64,000 nt of DNA from positions 2,998,001 through 3,062,000 of the forward strand of contig CM034389.1 in NCBI GenBank assembly GCA_019925095.2, given 5' to 3'. The position numbers and the translations under genes were made by a program. This document shows positions 1 to 10,936 of the stretch, in pieces. Positions within the stretch are counted from its first letter, which is position 1, and each line of letters begins with the position of its first letter. The notes under the pieces were generated by a model. It made no database searches, was not told where the DNA came from, and was given only the letters and a program-made list of their open reading frames with translations. This stretch comes from Dendrolimus kikuchii (taxonomy: Eukaryota > Arthropoda > Insecta > Lepidoptera > Lasiocampidae).

Positions 1-651
1 AGAACATAACGACAGTAATCTTAGGCCATTATCATTGCATCTGCCTACACCATGTTTGCCAATAACTCCTTTCCAAATGTCATATTCAGTACCGACACGG
101 GCATTAAAGTCGCCCAACAGAATGATTTTGTCATGTTTTGGGATGCCTTCTAGCGTTTGGCGGAGAAGCACGTAAAAGTCTTCCTTCGCATCGTCCGATG
201 AAGGCAATGTAGGGGCATAGACACTAATGAGGTGGATGAATTTATTATTAGTGATTGGTAAGCGTAGAGTCATAAGACGATCATTTATACCTTTAGGTAG
301 CTCATTTAAAGCTCCCGCTAAACCATTACGTATTGCAAAGCCTACACCACTGCCCGCTCTTTCACTAGACTGGCGTCCGCTCCAATAATATGTATAACCA
401 CCAAGCTGTTCATTAAGTTCTCCGCTATCACACAAATGTGTTTCACTGACTGCCGCTATGTCAATCTTGTAGCGAGTTAGCTCTCTAGCAATAAGAGCAG
501 TCTTTCTTTCAGGGCATAAATTACGTTCGTTGTCCAAGAGAGTTCGTACATTCCATGTAGCAATGCATAGTCGTTTTGTTTTCAAGATATCAGATTTTCT
601 TTGTTTCTTTCGACCGCAAATGTCGATGTCCAGGCGCCCGCGGTTTGACGC
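1..651 (-). CDS. AP-endonuclease domain of an RTE-like LINE (partial)
   Basis: Reading the minus strand, a frame stays open for 217 codons from an upstream stop at 652-654 to the window edge. It holds the ordered motifs of an apurinic-type endonuclease: ATWNVRTL near 540-570, an AVSETHL block, SVYAP, and LLGDFNARVG near 90-120, with no stop or frameshift. In non-LTR retrotransposons this domain nicks the target DNA to prime reverse transcription. The wording is typical of RTE-type elements, whose free-standing endonuclease pieces are often annotated as craniofacial development protein 2-like. No convincing start codon is visible and the reverse transcriptase would lie beyond position 1. It may belong to the same family as the many RTE tails in this window, but nothing here links them directly. 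Confidence 0.85.
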
Positions 652-1230
652 CTAGATAGAGAGGGAGACAGACTATGTTTGGGTCACCTTTTCTAGACCC
701 CTCCTCTATGCAGAGGAAAGCAGAGCGATCCTAAATAGGGCTGCTTTGTCACCAGCCGTGCTGCCGAACCCAGAGTCCTGTCTCTAATCGACTCCAAGAG
801 CGACCACTCTCTTCTGGCCGCCTACGTGCAAGATGCTAACTAAAGCTTTGGTACATCGATACCTAGACTCCACCATCAGCATTTCATCGCCGTAGGGCTT
901 TAAATGATCAAATCCGGGAAACATAAGCAAGGGTCATCTGCGCGTGAGAATATTTTAAGTGGGCATACAGTTGCGCGGATGTAAGCCCACTCTCTCGTCC
1001 CTTCCTCTGGTATCCAATGGACCAGTAAACTGGTACGATCGGCAGGGGAAGCGATGCAGCGAAAGGCCGTAAGCCACTATACGGATCCTGGCAAACGCCC
1101 TTAAGGTGCCTCGCATTACCTTGCTTCACTGTCATGAAGGACGGCAAGTAGTTGCACGATAATCACTACAATGAAGACTCCATGTACATTGGGGGATCAC
1201 CCATAGTTAACTATGCTTATGCATAGTCCC
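652..1230 (-). other. Probable 5' leader of the RTE-like LINE
   Basis: This stretch lies just upstream of the endonuclease frame on the same strand. I see no long frame and no match to other repeats in the window. It is most simply the 5' untranslated part of the LINE, but its outer edge is a guess. A 12-bp palindrome (atagttaactat) sits at about 1202-1213. Confidence 0.35.
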
Positions 1231-1462
1231 CTTCACTAGGTTTAGCCCACTGATGATCGTGGTTGCCCGGGGTGTGGCCGTTGTGTACACTACAACTACT
1301 AGGAGCCACTAGTGAAGAGTTTGTGGAGTGTTTTGGTAAACCGGTGGACGTTTCGAGAACTGTAACAATCAGAAAACTGACTAAGTGGTGCGTTCCGGCC
1401 GGGATCGAACCCGCGCCCTTTGAGTTAGGGACGCGTGCGCTAGCCATTACGCCACCACGACA
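1231..1462 (-). mobile_element. T-SINE, tRNA-headed SINE
   Basis: On the minus strand the head carries an A box (tggcgtaatgg) near 1452 and a B box (ggttcgatccc) near 1405, the internal RNA polymerase III promoter of a tRNA-derived SINE. The body resembles the copies at 25.9, 30.2 and 56.4 kb. It does not fold as a complete tRNA, since there is no matching acceptor stem. Confidence 0.65.
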
Positions 1463-1540
1463 AATTCATTAATCACCTTTTATTTCATCATCCTTGCAGC
1501 TGATAAGATTTTCAGATTATGATCCATATTTATTATTTAT

Positions 1541-1675
1541 ACATACATACATAACTTCACGTCAGTTCCCTTGCGGGGTAGGCACGAACAACAGAGTGCC
1601 ATTTAGGCTTATTCTTACACACCTCACTTGCCTCTTTAACATTTCATAACTCTTGTCATGCAAGAGTGACAAGAG
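1541..1675 (-). mobile_element. RTE tail with 12-bp TSD
   Basis: This is the 3' end of an RTE-like LINE, starting with the (catacata)n complement of the ATGT tail. The same 12 bp (tttattatttat) flank it at 1529-1540 and 1676-1687. It keeps only the last residues of the ORF (read as VRAYPARE in other copies) and the 3' tail. Confidence 0.7.
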
Positions 1676-1817
1676 TTTATTATTTATCTCTAGGGAAAAC
1701 GAACAGAAGTTATATGTTACAATCAATGTAGGGTAAACTATATAATTGTTGGCACCCAACGTAACGATTGGCCTATTGTGAAAATTTTTGGAAAAGAAGT
1801 CAAAGAAAGACAAGGTT

Positions 1818-1953
1818 GCAGTGATTCTTAAGAGAGCAGCAGCGCATTTGTAGCACCTTTGGTGTTGCAAATGTCCATAGGCGATGGCAACCGCTTTCCA
1901 TCAGGTGGGCCGTCTGCCTGTCTGCTGAGCTCCTGCCATAAAAAAGAGGAAAA
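1818..1953 (+). mobile_element. S1 SINE, 3' part
   Basis: Only the last third of S1 is present: the gagagcagcagcgcatttgt segment, the gtccataggcgatgg segment and an ataaaaaaga A-rich end. The 5' head is missing. Confidence 0.65.
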
Positions 1954-2659
1954 AGACAAATAAAGAAAAAATATCTGACAAATCCAGTTCGGTCCGGTAG
2001 ACGGGTATTAAAAAAGAAACCCAATGATTGGCACCCAGTCAATTTATTGAAGATATTGAATAAACTTAATATTTTTTGTTATGTTCTGACATTAGTGAAT
2101 AAATGAATAAATAATCGGCAGACAAGCACACATATGGCCTTACTTATAATCGTTTGTTAATTTTAAGAAACTGCTCAGCAACTGATTAGTGAAAATCTTA
2201 CCTATAAACTCCTCTTTAGTCAAATATTTTGGGTACCAGTTACGTTAATCATTCAAATTTCGTTTACCTGTGCTCCTCTTAGGTAAACAACAGGTAATAC
2301 ACGTTTATAAGTGAAAAAAAATAATTAATCGATTAGGATCTGATTCTGGTTCTCTTACTTAAGAGATGCTTAATCGTTTCTTAACGAGATACGCATGCCA
2401 TACTATTTGATTGGGGATTCGACACGGTCTGCCAGATTAAATAAAACTTGCGAAAATAATACTGTTTGTGTCATAATGTTCTGTTATTATAAGTCATATT
2501 AATCCACGTCATTTTCGCATTGTAAACGGCTGTTCAACGTCAATCAAACACACACGCAGCAAACAATGTATTACTTAGGTAAGTTTGAATAACAATTTGA
2601 TATTCCCTTCTTTGGTGATTCGATACATCATTCTAATTTGAATCAGCAGCTACTGTATA
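1954..2659. other. Unassigned AT-rich sequence
   Basis: I see no frame, splice-bracketed exon or recognisable repeat here. Confidence 0.4.
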
Positions 2660-3150
2660 ATATAATTTTCAACACACTTGCTCATAAAGTGGCTCTATGG
2701 TCACCGCAATTAGGCACAGAATGACACCCATTATCAAACTGTGAGTAAAAAACGTTATAACTCACTAGTGAGTTGTAGTTTTTTTTTTAAATTTTATTGG
2801 TTGAGGTGCTTTGTTCTTAAAAAAGTTTTTATTAAAAAAAAAAAAGATTGTGTTCTATAGAACAAATAAATTAATGTTCCTATTGCTTGCTCATTTCATG
2901 CAACTTCTTATTTAAATAGATAATTTTAACTCGTACGTGTTTAATAAATAAAACTTTCACTCATATATAACTTTTTTTTATCTACTAAATAAAATGAGTT
3001 TTTGTTGTTATTTTATTCACAAGTGTGTTGAAAAACGTCGTATGATACACGTGTGTATTGATGATTACCGTCCTCGGCTCTCTTAAGACCCTCGCCTACG
3101 GCTCGAGACTCAATGGCGCCTCGGCGGTAATCACCAATGTTACACACTAG
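2660..3150. repeat. Foldback repeat with inverted arms
   Basis: Arms ttttcaacacacttg (2667) and the complement near 3020-3034 face each other. Inside is a perfect 16-bp palindrome, aactcactagtgagtt, at 2759-2774. A second inverted pair (gatgattaccg near 3060, cggtaatcacc near 3126) closes a GC-rich loop. No target duplication was found, so this may be one DNA element or two overlapping hairpins. Confidence 0.4.
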
Positions 3151-3362
3151 TACCATAATGTACTATTCTAAAATAAATAGATCGTGAGCAATTTCAACAC
3201 AGAGTACTACCTTACATTTATATATTCTCATAGATATGTATTTGTATAGTATGTATATAAAATATATCTATTTAACATATAAAACTTCTGCTTAGATATC
3301 GTTACAGTATATTTTTTTCAAAATCAGCCGATTCGATTCCTGACAAGGGTAATTGATTTTCT

Positions 3363-3620
3363 ATCCGTGCAGGAACGGAGAAAGAATACAATTTCCTGCG
3401 GCCTGGCGGCCTGTCGTAAGGGGCGACTAGACAACCCACAGCGACCACCCCTGGTCTAGAGTATGCCGCCATAACAACCTTAAAGACCAGGTTCCAGGCT
3501 CCTTAAAGAGAGCAGCAGCGCATTTGTAGCAACTTTGGTGTTGCAAATGTCCATAGGCGATGGTAACCGCTTTCCATCAAGTGGATCGTCTGCCTGTCTG
3601 CTGATCGCCTGCAATAAAAA
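3363..3620 (+). mobile_element. S1 SINE with internal deletion
   Basis: The head (atccgtgcaggaacggag) and the A-rich end are intact. About 50 bp are missing between the cccacag and ccacccctgg segments. Confidence 0.8.
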
Positions 3621-3901
3621 CAATAAATAAGAAAAATACAGGTTCCCAGTACGGACAATATGAAACCGTTTGGTACCTATTAGTACGGGTAATAATAAAA
3701 CCGGCTGAAACTAATCAGTGGTTCCAAAATAATGACAGACGTTCAGGGCCCCAAGTCTATTACAATCGCATTGTAGCGTAGCGACCGCTTCTATTATTTT
3801 TCTATATGAAATTTCAACGAAAAAAAAAACATCTTCATCCCGAATCACTTCTTTTTCCTTTAGCTGAAGTTATTACTCACTGCCAGTATTTAAAAACTCA
3901 C

Positions 3902-4068
3902 TCTCAAGTTCGGTGATGCTGCCGTTCCGCCTCTCGCCGTCGACTCCATCAGCTGTGGTCTCTATCACCGCACAGCACCCCGTCGATGGGTTCCCGTGCA
4001 CGCAGAATATGACCCTCCTACCACGCGCGGGGCTGTCCGTGCCGTACGACACTTTCCCATCTTTGAAC
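3902..4068 (-). CDS. Candidate internal coding exon, unrecognised gene
   Basis: On the minus strand a 167-bp GC-rich block is bracketed by an acceptor (tctgctctattccag, ending at 4069) and a donor (gtgagt at 3901-3896). One frame is open throughout for 55 codons, starting FKDGKVSYGTDSPARG and containing IFCVHGNPSTGCC; the first and last bases belong to split codons. Composition differs sharply from the AT-rich, repeat-rich flanks, and no copy occurs elsewhere in the window. I do not recognise the protein. The pattern fits a conserved exon of a long host gene whose other exons lie outside or far away. The caution is that the plus strand is also open across the block, so the strand choice rests on the splice sites. 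Confidence 0.55.
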
Positions 4069-4250
4069 CTGGAATAGAGCAGAATTTATAGGAATTATTT
4101 TTAAATTCCTTAAAAGAAAATAATGGCCTAGCCCCACCGTCTACTAATATATGAAAAAAAAACGCAAGGCTTTATCGCTTCATCTCCATACTTTATGGCG
4201 TTCCAAATTTAAAAAAATACTACTGGCTGAATACAATTAATTGCCTAGTG

Positions 4251-4485
4251 CAGTGTTCCGCGGCACACTGGTGTATCGTGGTCATTAATTGGTGTGCCTC
4301 GGAAAAATAAGGTTATGCTGCTATTTAAACTTTAGGTTTGTTGATTAATAATAAATATTGTTTCGATGATTAATAAATAAATGTTGATTAATATTACTTG
4401 AAAAAATATTTTTATTTGTGGTGTACCTCTAAAAATTTTCATTTTCCTAGATGTATCTTGAACACAAAAAGTTTGCAGAACACTG
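4251..4485. mobile_element. hAT-type MITE
   Basis: The terminal inverted repeats are cagtgttccgc and gcagaacactg. The flanks are gcctagtg (4243-4250) and gcctagtt (4486-4493), an 8-bp target duplication with one mismatch, as expected for hAT elements. There is no transposase frame. Confidence 0.75.
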
Positions 4486-4957
4486 GCCTAGTTGACAGTT
4501 ATATTATAGTAAATTAAAAAAAAAATACATAAAAGAGCCCACGCTAAAATACCACACTATGCAAATTAAAAAACCTATTTGTACAGTGCATGTACAGTAT
4601 TTTTTTAATTGCAGATAATTGTAGGTACTTGTCAATTTATTTTCTGCATTTAATCTCTAAACTTATGTTTATACCTCACTTTTAGTTGCAATTACCGTTC
4701 GATTCTTAAAATTTTGATAATGCATCATTGTCACTATTGCAATGACTTCGAAAGCATATAGTATATTTTAATTAGATAGAATTTTAAGGGTAATTTATAT
4801 ATCGGCATATCAACTTTTTTTTCACAAAGGATTCATTATATAGCAACATATGCATGAATTGAAACGTTTGGGGTTTTTGGAGTTGGCTGTTTAATGATTT
4901 GTGTGAGATGTTTTGTTTAAATATGGTTACAGCTATGGCGCAAGAAGGTATTCCTAT

Positions 4958-5448
4958 TGTTACGAGTTAGCGGGACTCGAATTAAAATGCCGTTAGAATT
5001 ATTATAGAGTTTATTAGAACTATACACACACACGTATAACACAGGTACAAATATAACCGAACACAACAAATCCAAACGTAATGCAGAAGGTCGTAATTCA
5101 ATAAAACGCACAAAGTCCGTCACTATTAGATTCCCGAATGTACACAAGTCACGCCCGTATCGTAACTGTAGCTCGACTGCCCCCCCCCCCCCCTCTCCAC
5201 CAGGGCGTCGTTTTATACTTCACAAATGCAAGAGAATGCGCAACACCTGGCTAATGATGCTAATGAGCGAGTACAATAGGACAATAGGCTATTCTCTACA
5301 ATAATTAAAAACGAATGCCAATAAATAAGTGAACAAAAGAAGACGATCATAAAAGGATTACAATTAGTTCAAATGCCGACAGGTAATAAAATGTGCTTTT
5401 ACAGATTTGTACGTGGAATTTGTCTTTGTCGGAGCCTAGGTTGTAACA
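4958..5448 (-). mobile_element. LTR-1 solo LTR
   Basis: This 491-bp unit runs from tgttacgag to gtaaca and is inverted relative to the copies at 9.2 and 23.6 kb. Those copies show a TATA-like cagtataaagc and an aataaa region consistent with U3-R-U5 order. Flanks are ctat and gtat (3 of 4 match). There is no internal region. A run of C (5180-5193) lies inside. Confidence 0.75.
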
Positions 5449-5548
5449 GTATGGTGTAAATATAGAAACATTTTTCAAATAATACACGTGTAAGATGTTA
5501 AAATCACAATAAACACAACGTAACACCCGAGGTGCCACCAATATGCTT

Positions 5549-5855
5549 TTATCCGTGAAGGAACGGAGAAAGAATACAATTTCCTGCGGCCAGGCGGCCT
5601 GCCGTAAGAGGCGACAATACAACCCACAGCCAGATGGTCGGATATTTGCCCGCCTGGATGGCTACCACCCCTGGTCTAGAGTAGGTCGCCATAACAACCT
5701 TGAATTGTATTCCGGCATTAGTGGCCAGGTACCAGTCTCCTCTTAAGAGAGCTGCAACCCATTTGTAGCACTTTTGGTGTTGCAAATAGGCGATGATAAC
5801 CGCTTTCCATCAGGTGGGCCGTCTGCCTGTCTGCTGAACTCACGCAATAAGAAAA
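5549..5855 (+). mobile_element. S1 SINE, near full length
   Basis: This is a complete S1 with the head atccgtgaaggaacgg and an A-rich end (caataagaaaaa). Its short frame, MLLSVKERRKNTIS, recurs in other copies only because they share descent, so I do not call it a gene. Confidence 0.85.
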
Positions 5856-5934
5856 ATGCTGCCGGCCTCGAAGAATTAAATAACATCTTTTTTTTTAAAG
5901 TCCTGTACAGTACTCAGGGAAAACTTCTGCTGGG

Positions 5935-6330
5935 GGCTCATTCCTAAAAAACCTGATCCCAAAGCCAAACTCTTTCCCATTTCGGCTGACAACGCCTTGG
6001 GCGTCTAGCTCTTCTACCATCGCACCGCTCGCCATCGATTGGGAGTTCACCCCCACTTCCTTGAGCCTCTTCGCTCATATACGCAACGGTTCTGTCGAAC
6101 GTTTGTCCCGCGTACCGTGGGGATTTGGAATGAGCTCCCAGCCGAGGTTTTCCTACAGCGCTACGATATGGAGTTCTTCAAAAAGGGTGTCATAAAATTT
6201 CTTCGAGGCCGGCAGCGCGTTAATGACATCTCTGATGTTGCAAACGTCCATAGGCGACGGTCACCGCTTTCCACCACGTGGGCCGTCAGCCTGTTTGCAG
6301 TACTCCAGCTATTAAAAAAAAAGCTTTGCA
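5935..6330 (+). pseudogene. LINE ORF2 C-terminus, probable S1 partner
   Basis: The frame at 6039-6341 reads TFVPRTVGIWNELPAEVF followed by FKKGVIKFLRG. This is the W-N-x-L-P signature found at the very end of ORF2 in Jockey/CR1/L2-type LINEs. The reading frame before 6039 has stops, so only a 5'-truncated, decayed end remains. Its last 90 bp (tgttgcaaacgtccataggc through the A-rich end at 6317) match the 3' end of S1. SINEs commonly borrow the 3' tail of the LINE that copies them, so this LINE is the best candidate for the S1 driver. Confidence 0.65.
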
Positions 6331-6369
6331 AATGTCTATAGGCGACACGCGACGGTGTTCACTTTCCTT

Positions 6370-6565
6370 CATGTATGGCGCCTGAGAGAAGGACGGAATA
6401 CCGAGGGGTTTTAGTGGGTATACCCAACTGTGGCGTGGCAATAGCACCTAGTTTTGACTAGAGGTGCTGGTGGTACCCTGACCTGGCGAACCTCAGAAAC
6501 CGGCCGCGATTTTCCTCCGACGCGCGGCTGATGGCCTTCAATCGGGTTTCCCTTTGGTGTAAAAG
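6370..6565 (+). mobile_element. R1-clade LINE 3' UTR fragment
   Basis: The phrases ggggttttagtgggta, gtggcaatagc and acctggcgaacc are shared with the end of the R1-like insertion at 27001-27689 and with 9775-10020. Only non-coding 3' sequence remains. Confidence 0.55.
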
Positions 6566-6597
6566 AAAACCAAAACTAACAGGTATGCCGTCTGCAC

Positions 6598-6830
6598 ATT
6601 TGCCATCCTACTGTAATAATATTGTAAACGCGAAAGTTTGTATGAATGTTTGTTACTCTTTCACGCAAAAACTACTGAATGGATTTTGATGAAACTTTAC
6701 AATAATATAGCTACCACATCAGAATAACACAGGCTATAATTTATGAAGATATAGTATGAATTATCCAAAATATAGCGATTTTCCATCACCACGCGGATGA
6801 GACCGCGGAGCACAGCTATATATATATATT
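6598..6830 (+). mobile_element. Helitron-like repeat (gcgaaagtttgt family)
   Basis: It starts around aatattgtaaacgcgaaagt and ends in a ccgcggagcacagct segment. A second copy lies at 48408-48623. Lepidopteran Helitron-derived repeats have this form, but the ends of this copy are degraded. Confidence 0.5.
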
Positions 6831-7399
6831 TTTTTTTAAAGAAGAGTGCAGCAGACATTCAGACGGACTGATTGATTTTGAAGCTACCAATAACCGATGG
6901 TTGAGAGGGCTATACGAGCGTTTCACAAGGTCATTGTAGTTAGAAATACTGTCGGTTATCAGTTACCATTTCTCTCCTAAGCGTTTTGCTAACGCAACAT
7001 AGTTGTAGTAGCAACACGCAACGTAATTCAATGAGTTGACGTATAACTACAAAATAAATATATTTTTAAAAGAAGTGACCTTTTTGTGATATACGATTGT
7101 CATTAAAAATCAAGCTTTCAATCAATATACTTTAAAAATACTTACAATTACAGAGCCATTTTATATGAATGTTACATGAACAAAACGCAGTAATGTAAAC
7201 AACATATAAACTTTTTAAATAATGATTGTTCCAATGTCAATGGATTTGTTGTAAAAAAAAAAGATGAAACAGTGTTGTCACTTCAGAATTTTTTCGCTAG
7301 TTATAGGGATTTGTGGTTTTCGATCGCAATTTTGTTTTAAATAAGTTAGGCTAAAAACAACTGTTTTTGTGGTTTTATCAGGTTATCGCAGATGAAGCT
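6831..7399. other. Unassigned AT-rich sequence
   Basis: No frame or repeat of the window's families is recognised. Confidence 0.35.
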
Positions 7400-7930
7400 C
7401 AAGGATAACAAAAAACTGTAGTCTTATTTAATGACTTTGGAACCTTTGACCTTGTTATTAGAAAGGTGGCATTAACCATATATGTTTTATCTGTGCTGGC
7501 AACAACTGAGAACTGGGAATTTTGTTGTTATAAATATTTGTCGACGAAAATTACAAAAACGACATCACAAAAAACAAAACCTATCCTACATTCTGGGATA
7601 AACTACATAAATCTATCCCAAATTCTATCTCTTTTCCGAAATGAAAAGTATCCTATGTCTCTCCTAGATATTGAACTTATTTATATACCAAGTTTCAGCC
7701 AAATCGGTCCAATAGTTTTCCATGAAAGCATGACACGAAAACAGAATAATATACTTTTGACCCCGAAACTATGCCATTTTTCGGGATAAAAAGTATTCTA
7801 TGTTCATCCTCGGCATCAAAAAAGTATGTATATATACTGAATTTCAGCCAAACCGGTCCAGTAGCTTTTCCGTGAAAGGGTAACAGATAGATAGACAAAG
7901 TTACTTTCGCATTTATAATATTAATAGGGA
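7400..7930 (-). mobile_element. Helitron-like repeat, minus strand
   Basis: The minus strand starts tccctattaatattataaa near 7930 and repeats the segments gaatttcagccaaaccggtc and aagtttcagccaaatcggtc about 160 bp apart. The frames here are translations of the repeat, and the left boundary is uncertain. Confidence 0.45.
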
Positions 7931-8040
7931 TGAATAGTGAAGCAATACTGGAATTGGAATTAGAACTGTTAAAGGCAGAAATAGCAAACTTGAAAGATAT
8001 AAATAAGAATTAAATCCAAGTTAAAACAAGAACTAAAAAC

Positions 8041-8735
8041 TTAGAGTTTAATTTAATTTAAAATCACCTATTTATAAAGACAAATAAACTGGCAACCTCG
8101 ACAAACAAACAAAACTGGCCGAAATCGGGTGGTAATAAAATTCCTACGAATAGTAATGTTGACAACCAGCGGTTATAATATAGAAACACTTCAGCTGTCG
8201 TTTCCATACAAAAAGTCTACCGATCGGTTAGAAAATCCCTCCCATCGGTAGTTGGTACTTTCATGAGTAACTAGCTACAAACAGTTCATTATAGAAACAT
8301 CAGTAGAGTTACCAGGCGGTAATATTCTAACCGTCGGTATCAAAAACGAATCGTTTTTGTAATATTAAAACCGGGCATAAGCCGGGGAGCGTAGCGTAGT
8401 TTCGAACTCTATATGTATGAGCATGGTGTTTAACCTTTAGCTCACTATTAGCACATATGTGTCCGCGATGAGAGTGCAGATCGCGTTTGTGCACGTGATC
8501 GTTAATTGTGTTGTTGTCTCACTCTGTTTATATAGGAGTTGTATGATTTGTATGAAATGGGTATATTTTCTTGGTATATTACGAGATAGTGATAGTGTTA
8601 GTCTTGCGGCTTTTTGTTATATCGATAATAGTCTTAAGGGTTAAATTATTAGAAAATAATTTAAATGGAACTAAACATATTCACGGAACTGCTGTTTTAA
8701 TTTAAATTTCTTGATGTAAAATTGCAGAATATGTG
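8041..8735. other. Unassigned sequence with short hairpins
   Basis: No gene is seen. A perfect 19-bp hairpin (caaaaacga, a, tcgtttttg) lies at 8341-8359, and a loose inverted pair (accgatcggttagaa near 8220, ttctaaccgtcggta near 8327) surrounds it. It may be a worn DNA element. Confidence 0.3.
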
Positions 8736-8739
8736 ATAT

Positions 8740-8885
8740 CACACTAGGGAGCGAAAATCAGCGTTGTGTCGGATATAATTCCGGCGCAGCTATATGCTGA
8801 GCGTAAAACTTTTTTGCTAAAAATGCGGCTAAAAATTCTCACAATATGCTATCTGTATAACTAGCAAAAAGAGGTGCTTTAGGAG
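8740..8885 (+). mobile_element. LINE 3' fragment (gttgtgtcggatataa family)
   Basis: It shares gaaaatcagcgttgtgtcgg and aaatgcggc segments with copies at 16322-16560 (minus) and 62610-62815 (plus). The CTTT-rich tail of the latter is absent here. Confidence 0.5.
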
Positions 8886-9173
8886 CCTCGCGAAGTTTTG
8901 TACATAGTAAATAATTAATTACTGGTTATTTATTTGTGCGTAACCAAACAAATTCGTCGTATTTTTTACTAAACATTCTGTTTACATGTTTATATCAATA
9001 TTAGTTCTTTGGTTTTCGAACAGATGGCGTTAGTAGTAACAGTCCAGTTGACATTACATATGTTTTATTGGTTTCATAATTTTCGACAGATTGCATTAAC
9101 AATACAATAAAATTCTAATTAATAAAAACTGTTACTTTTTTATGTGTCTAAAATAATATTTGTATTATTATAT

Positions 9174-9659
9174 TGTTACAATTTGGGCCATCTGCATACC
9201 TGTAGACAAAGCACATTTATTACTTTCCGGTGTTTGAGCTAATAACATTGAAACTATTTATGACTGTCTTCTTTTGTTTACTTTGTGTTCAAAATTTTTA
9301 ATTAGAAAATCAGTCCATTGTGTATTGTAATCTTTTATGGCAGTCATTAGACAGGTGTCTAACTGATTCTAAGAAATTCGATCTACGCGGGCGGGCAGCC
9401 ATATTGTATCGGTGCAGTATAAAGCAATGGCCCAATGGAGAGATCGGCAGTCAAGCGAGAACCACAATCAAGACGAGACTTGTGTACATTCGATAATCTA
9501 TATAGTGACGAACTTTGCGCGTGTTATTGAATCGCGCATTACGTTTGGACTGATTGTGTTCAGTTATATTTGTACCTGTGTTACACGTGTTTGTATAGTT
9601 CTAATAAATTCTATAGTAATTCCAACGGCATTTTAATTCGAGTCCTGTAACTCGTAACA
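9174..9659 (+). mobile_element. LTR-1 solo LTR with perfect TSD
   Basis: It runs from tgttac to gtaaca and is flanked by atat on both sides (9170-9173, 9660-9663). It contains a TATA-like cagtataaagc near 9415 and aataaa near 9603. The frame over it is incidental. Confidence 0.85.
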
Positions 9660-9774
9660 ATATATATACATATACACATCTAGAAATAAAATCGAAATCA
9701 ACATGTCAAAGCCCAAATCTGAAAGTGTGATAGTTGCTGAGTAAACTGTACCACAAAAATGTATACATGTGGGA

Positions 9775-10125
9775 TAGTGTACGACTCGCTTCGCTCCCTG
9801 CCAGGGCACGCGGAGTTGGGACCGGTTCTCCCGTTTTCCCGTAGCCCTGGCATAAGGAGCAGGCCGGAACATCCAGGGGTCTTAATGGGTACCCCTCACT
9901 GGGGAGTGGCAATAGCGTGGCACCAGTTCTGACTGGGCAAGCTAGTGCCACCCGCGATCTGGCGAATCCCACACATGGGTCGCGAATTATCCCTCCAGGC
10001 TTCTGTGCCTGTCGCGGCTTAGTCCTCAAAAAATTTTCCCTGGTCGCTCGCCCTGATAATGGTACATTGAATATAATTACGTCGCTATTTCTTCGATTAA
10101 AGCATTCTCCTTTCTTTCTTTATAG
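9775..10125 (+). mobile_element. R1-clade LINE 3' UTR plus LINE tail
   Basis: 9775-10020 carries the R1-like 3' phrases (gtcttaatgggtacccc, gtggcaatagc, tctggcgaatccc). 10070-10125 (ttacgtcgctatttctt then ctttctttcttt) matches the tail of the 62.6-kb LINE fragment, so two LINE ends seem joined or nested. Confidence 0.5.
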
Positions 10126-10268
10126 ACACTCGCCTGCTCAGTTCACCGCCACTTCAGTCTACAAGCTACTTATCGTAAAATTGGATATACCTACAGAGAT
10201 ACTTGCAAAACCAAAAACATGCAATGAAATATTTCAACCCGGCAAAACGGTTATTTTCCGCAGAATTT

Positions 10269-10590
10269 TATCCGTGCAGGAACGGAAAAAGAATACAATC
10301 TCCTGCGGCCGGGCGGCCTGTCGTAAGAGACGACTAAACAACCCACAGCCAGGTGGTAGGGCATTTGCCCGACTGGACGGCTACCACCCCTGGTCTAAAG
10401 TATGCCGCCGTAACAACCTTGTGTTGTGTTCCGGCATTAGTGACCAGGTTTTAGTCTTCCTTAAGAGAGCAGCAGCGCATTTGTAGCAACTTTGGTGTTG
10501 CAAATGTCCATAGGCGATGGTGACCGCTCTCCATCAAGTGGGCCGTCTGCCTGTCTGCTGATCTCCGGCAATAAAAAAAAAAAAAAAAAA
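10269..10590 (+). mobile_element. S1 SINE, full length with long poly-A
   Basis: Head tccgtgcaggaacgg and a 3' run of about 18 A after caat. The long clean A tail suggests a younger insertion than most S1 copies here. Confidence 0.85.
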
Positions 10591-10936
10591 GAATACGAAT
10601 TTAATAAAGAGCGCAAAATTTAAAAAAAACGACTATATTATAAAAAAAAAGATTTCGCGAAGGTAACAAGTGAATTTAATCATTATTTTTATAGCTCTGA
10701 AATTAAATGTCTGATAAACCTTACATTGTAGTATAATTTATAACCCTATTATCCATTTATGATTATTTCACATGTTTATACTTGATTATTATAATTTAGT
10801 AATTAACAATTTTATCAAAGCTTATTTGTCTGATTACAAAAGATTATCAGCTAACTTATTTTTGCATGACAGATCTTTTTTTAAATTCATAGTAATGTGT
10901 AATATGCGTATAACTCTAACACGAGTCATCGTTTTA

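Noticed and set aside
1383..1462. tRNA gene
   Set aside because: A and B boxes are present but there is no acceptor stem and the sequence continues as a SINE body.
10269..10486. Recurring RRKNTISCGRAACRKRR peptide in many places
   Set aside because: It is the S1 repeat read in one frame; copies differ by frameshifts and have no conserved start.
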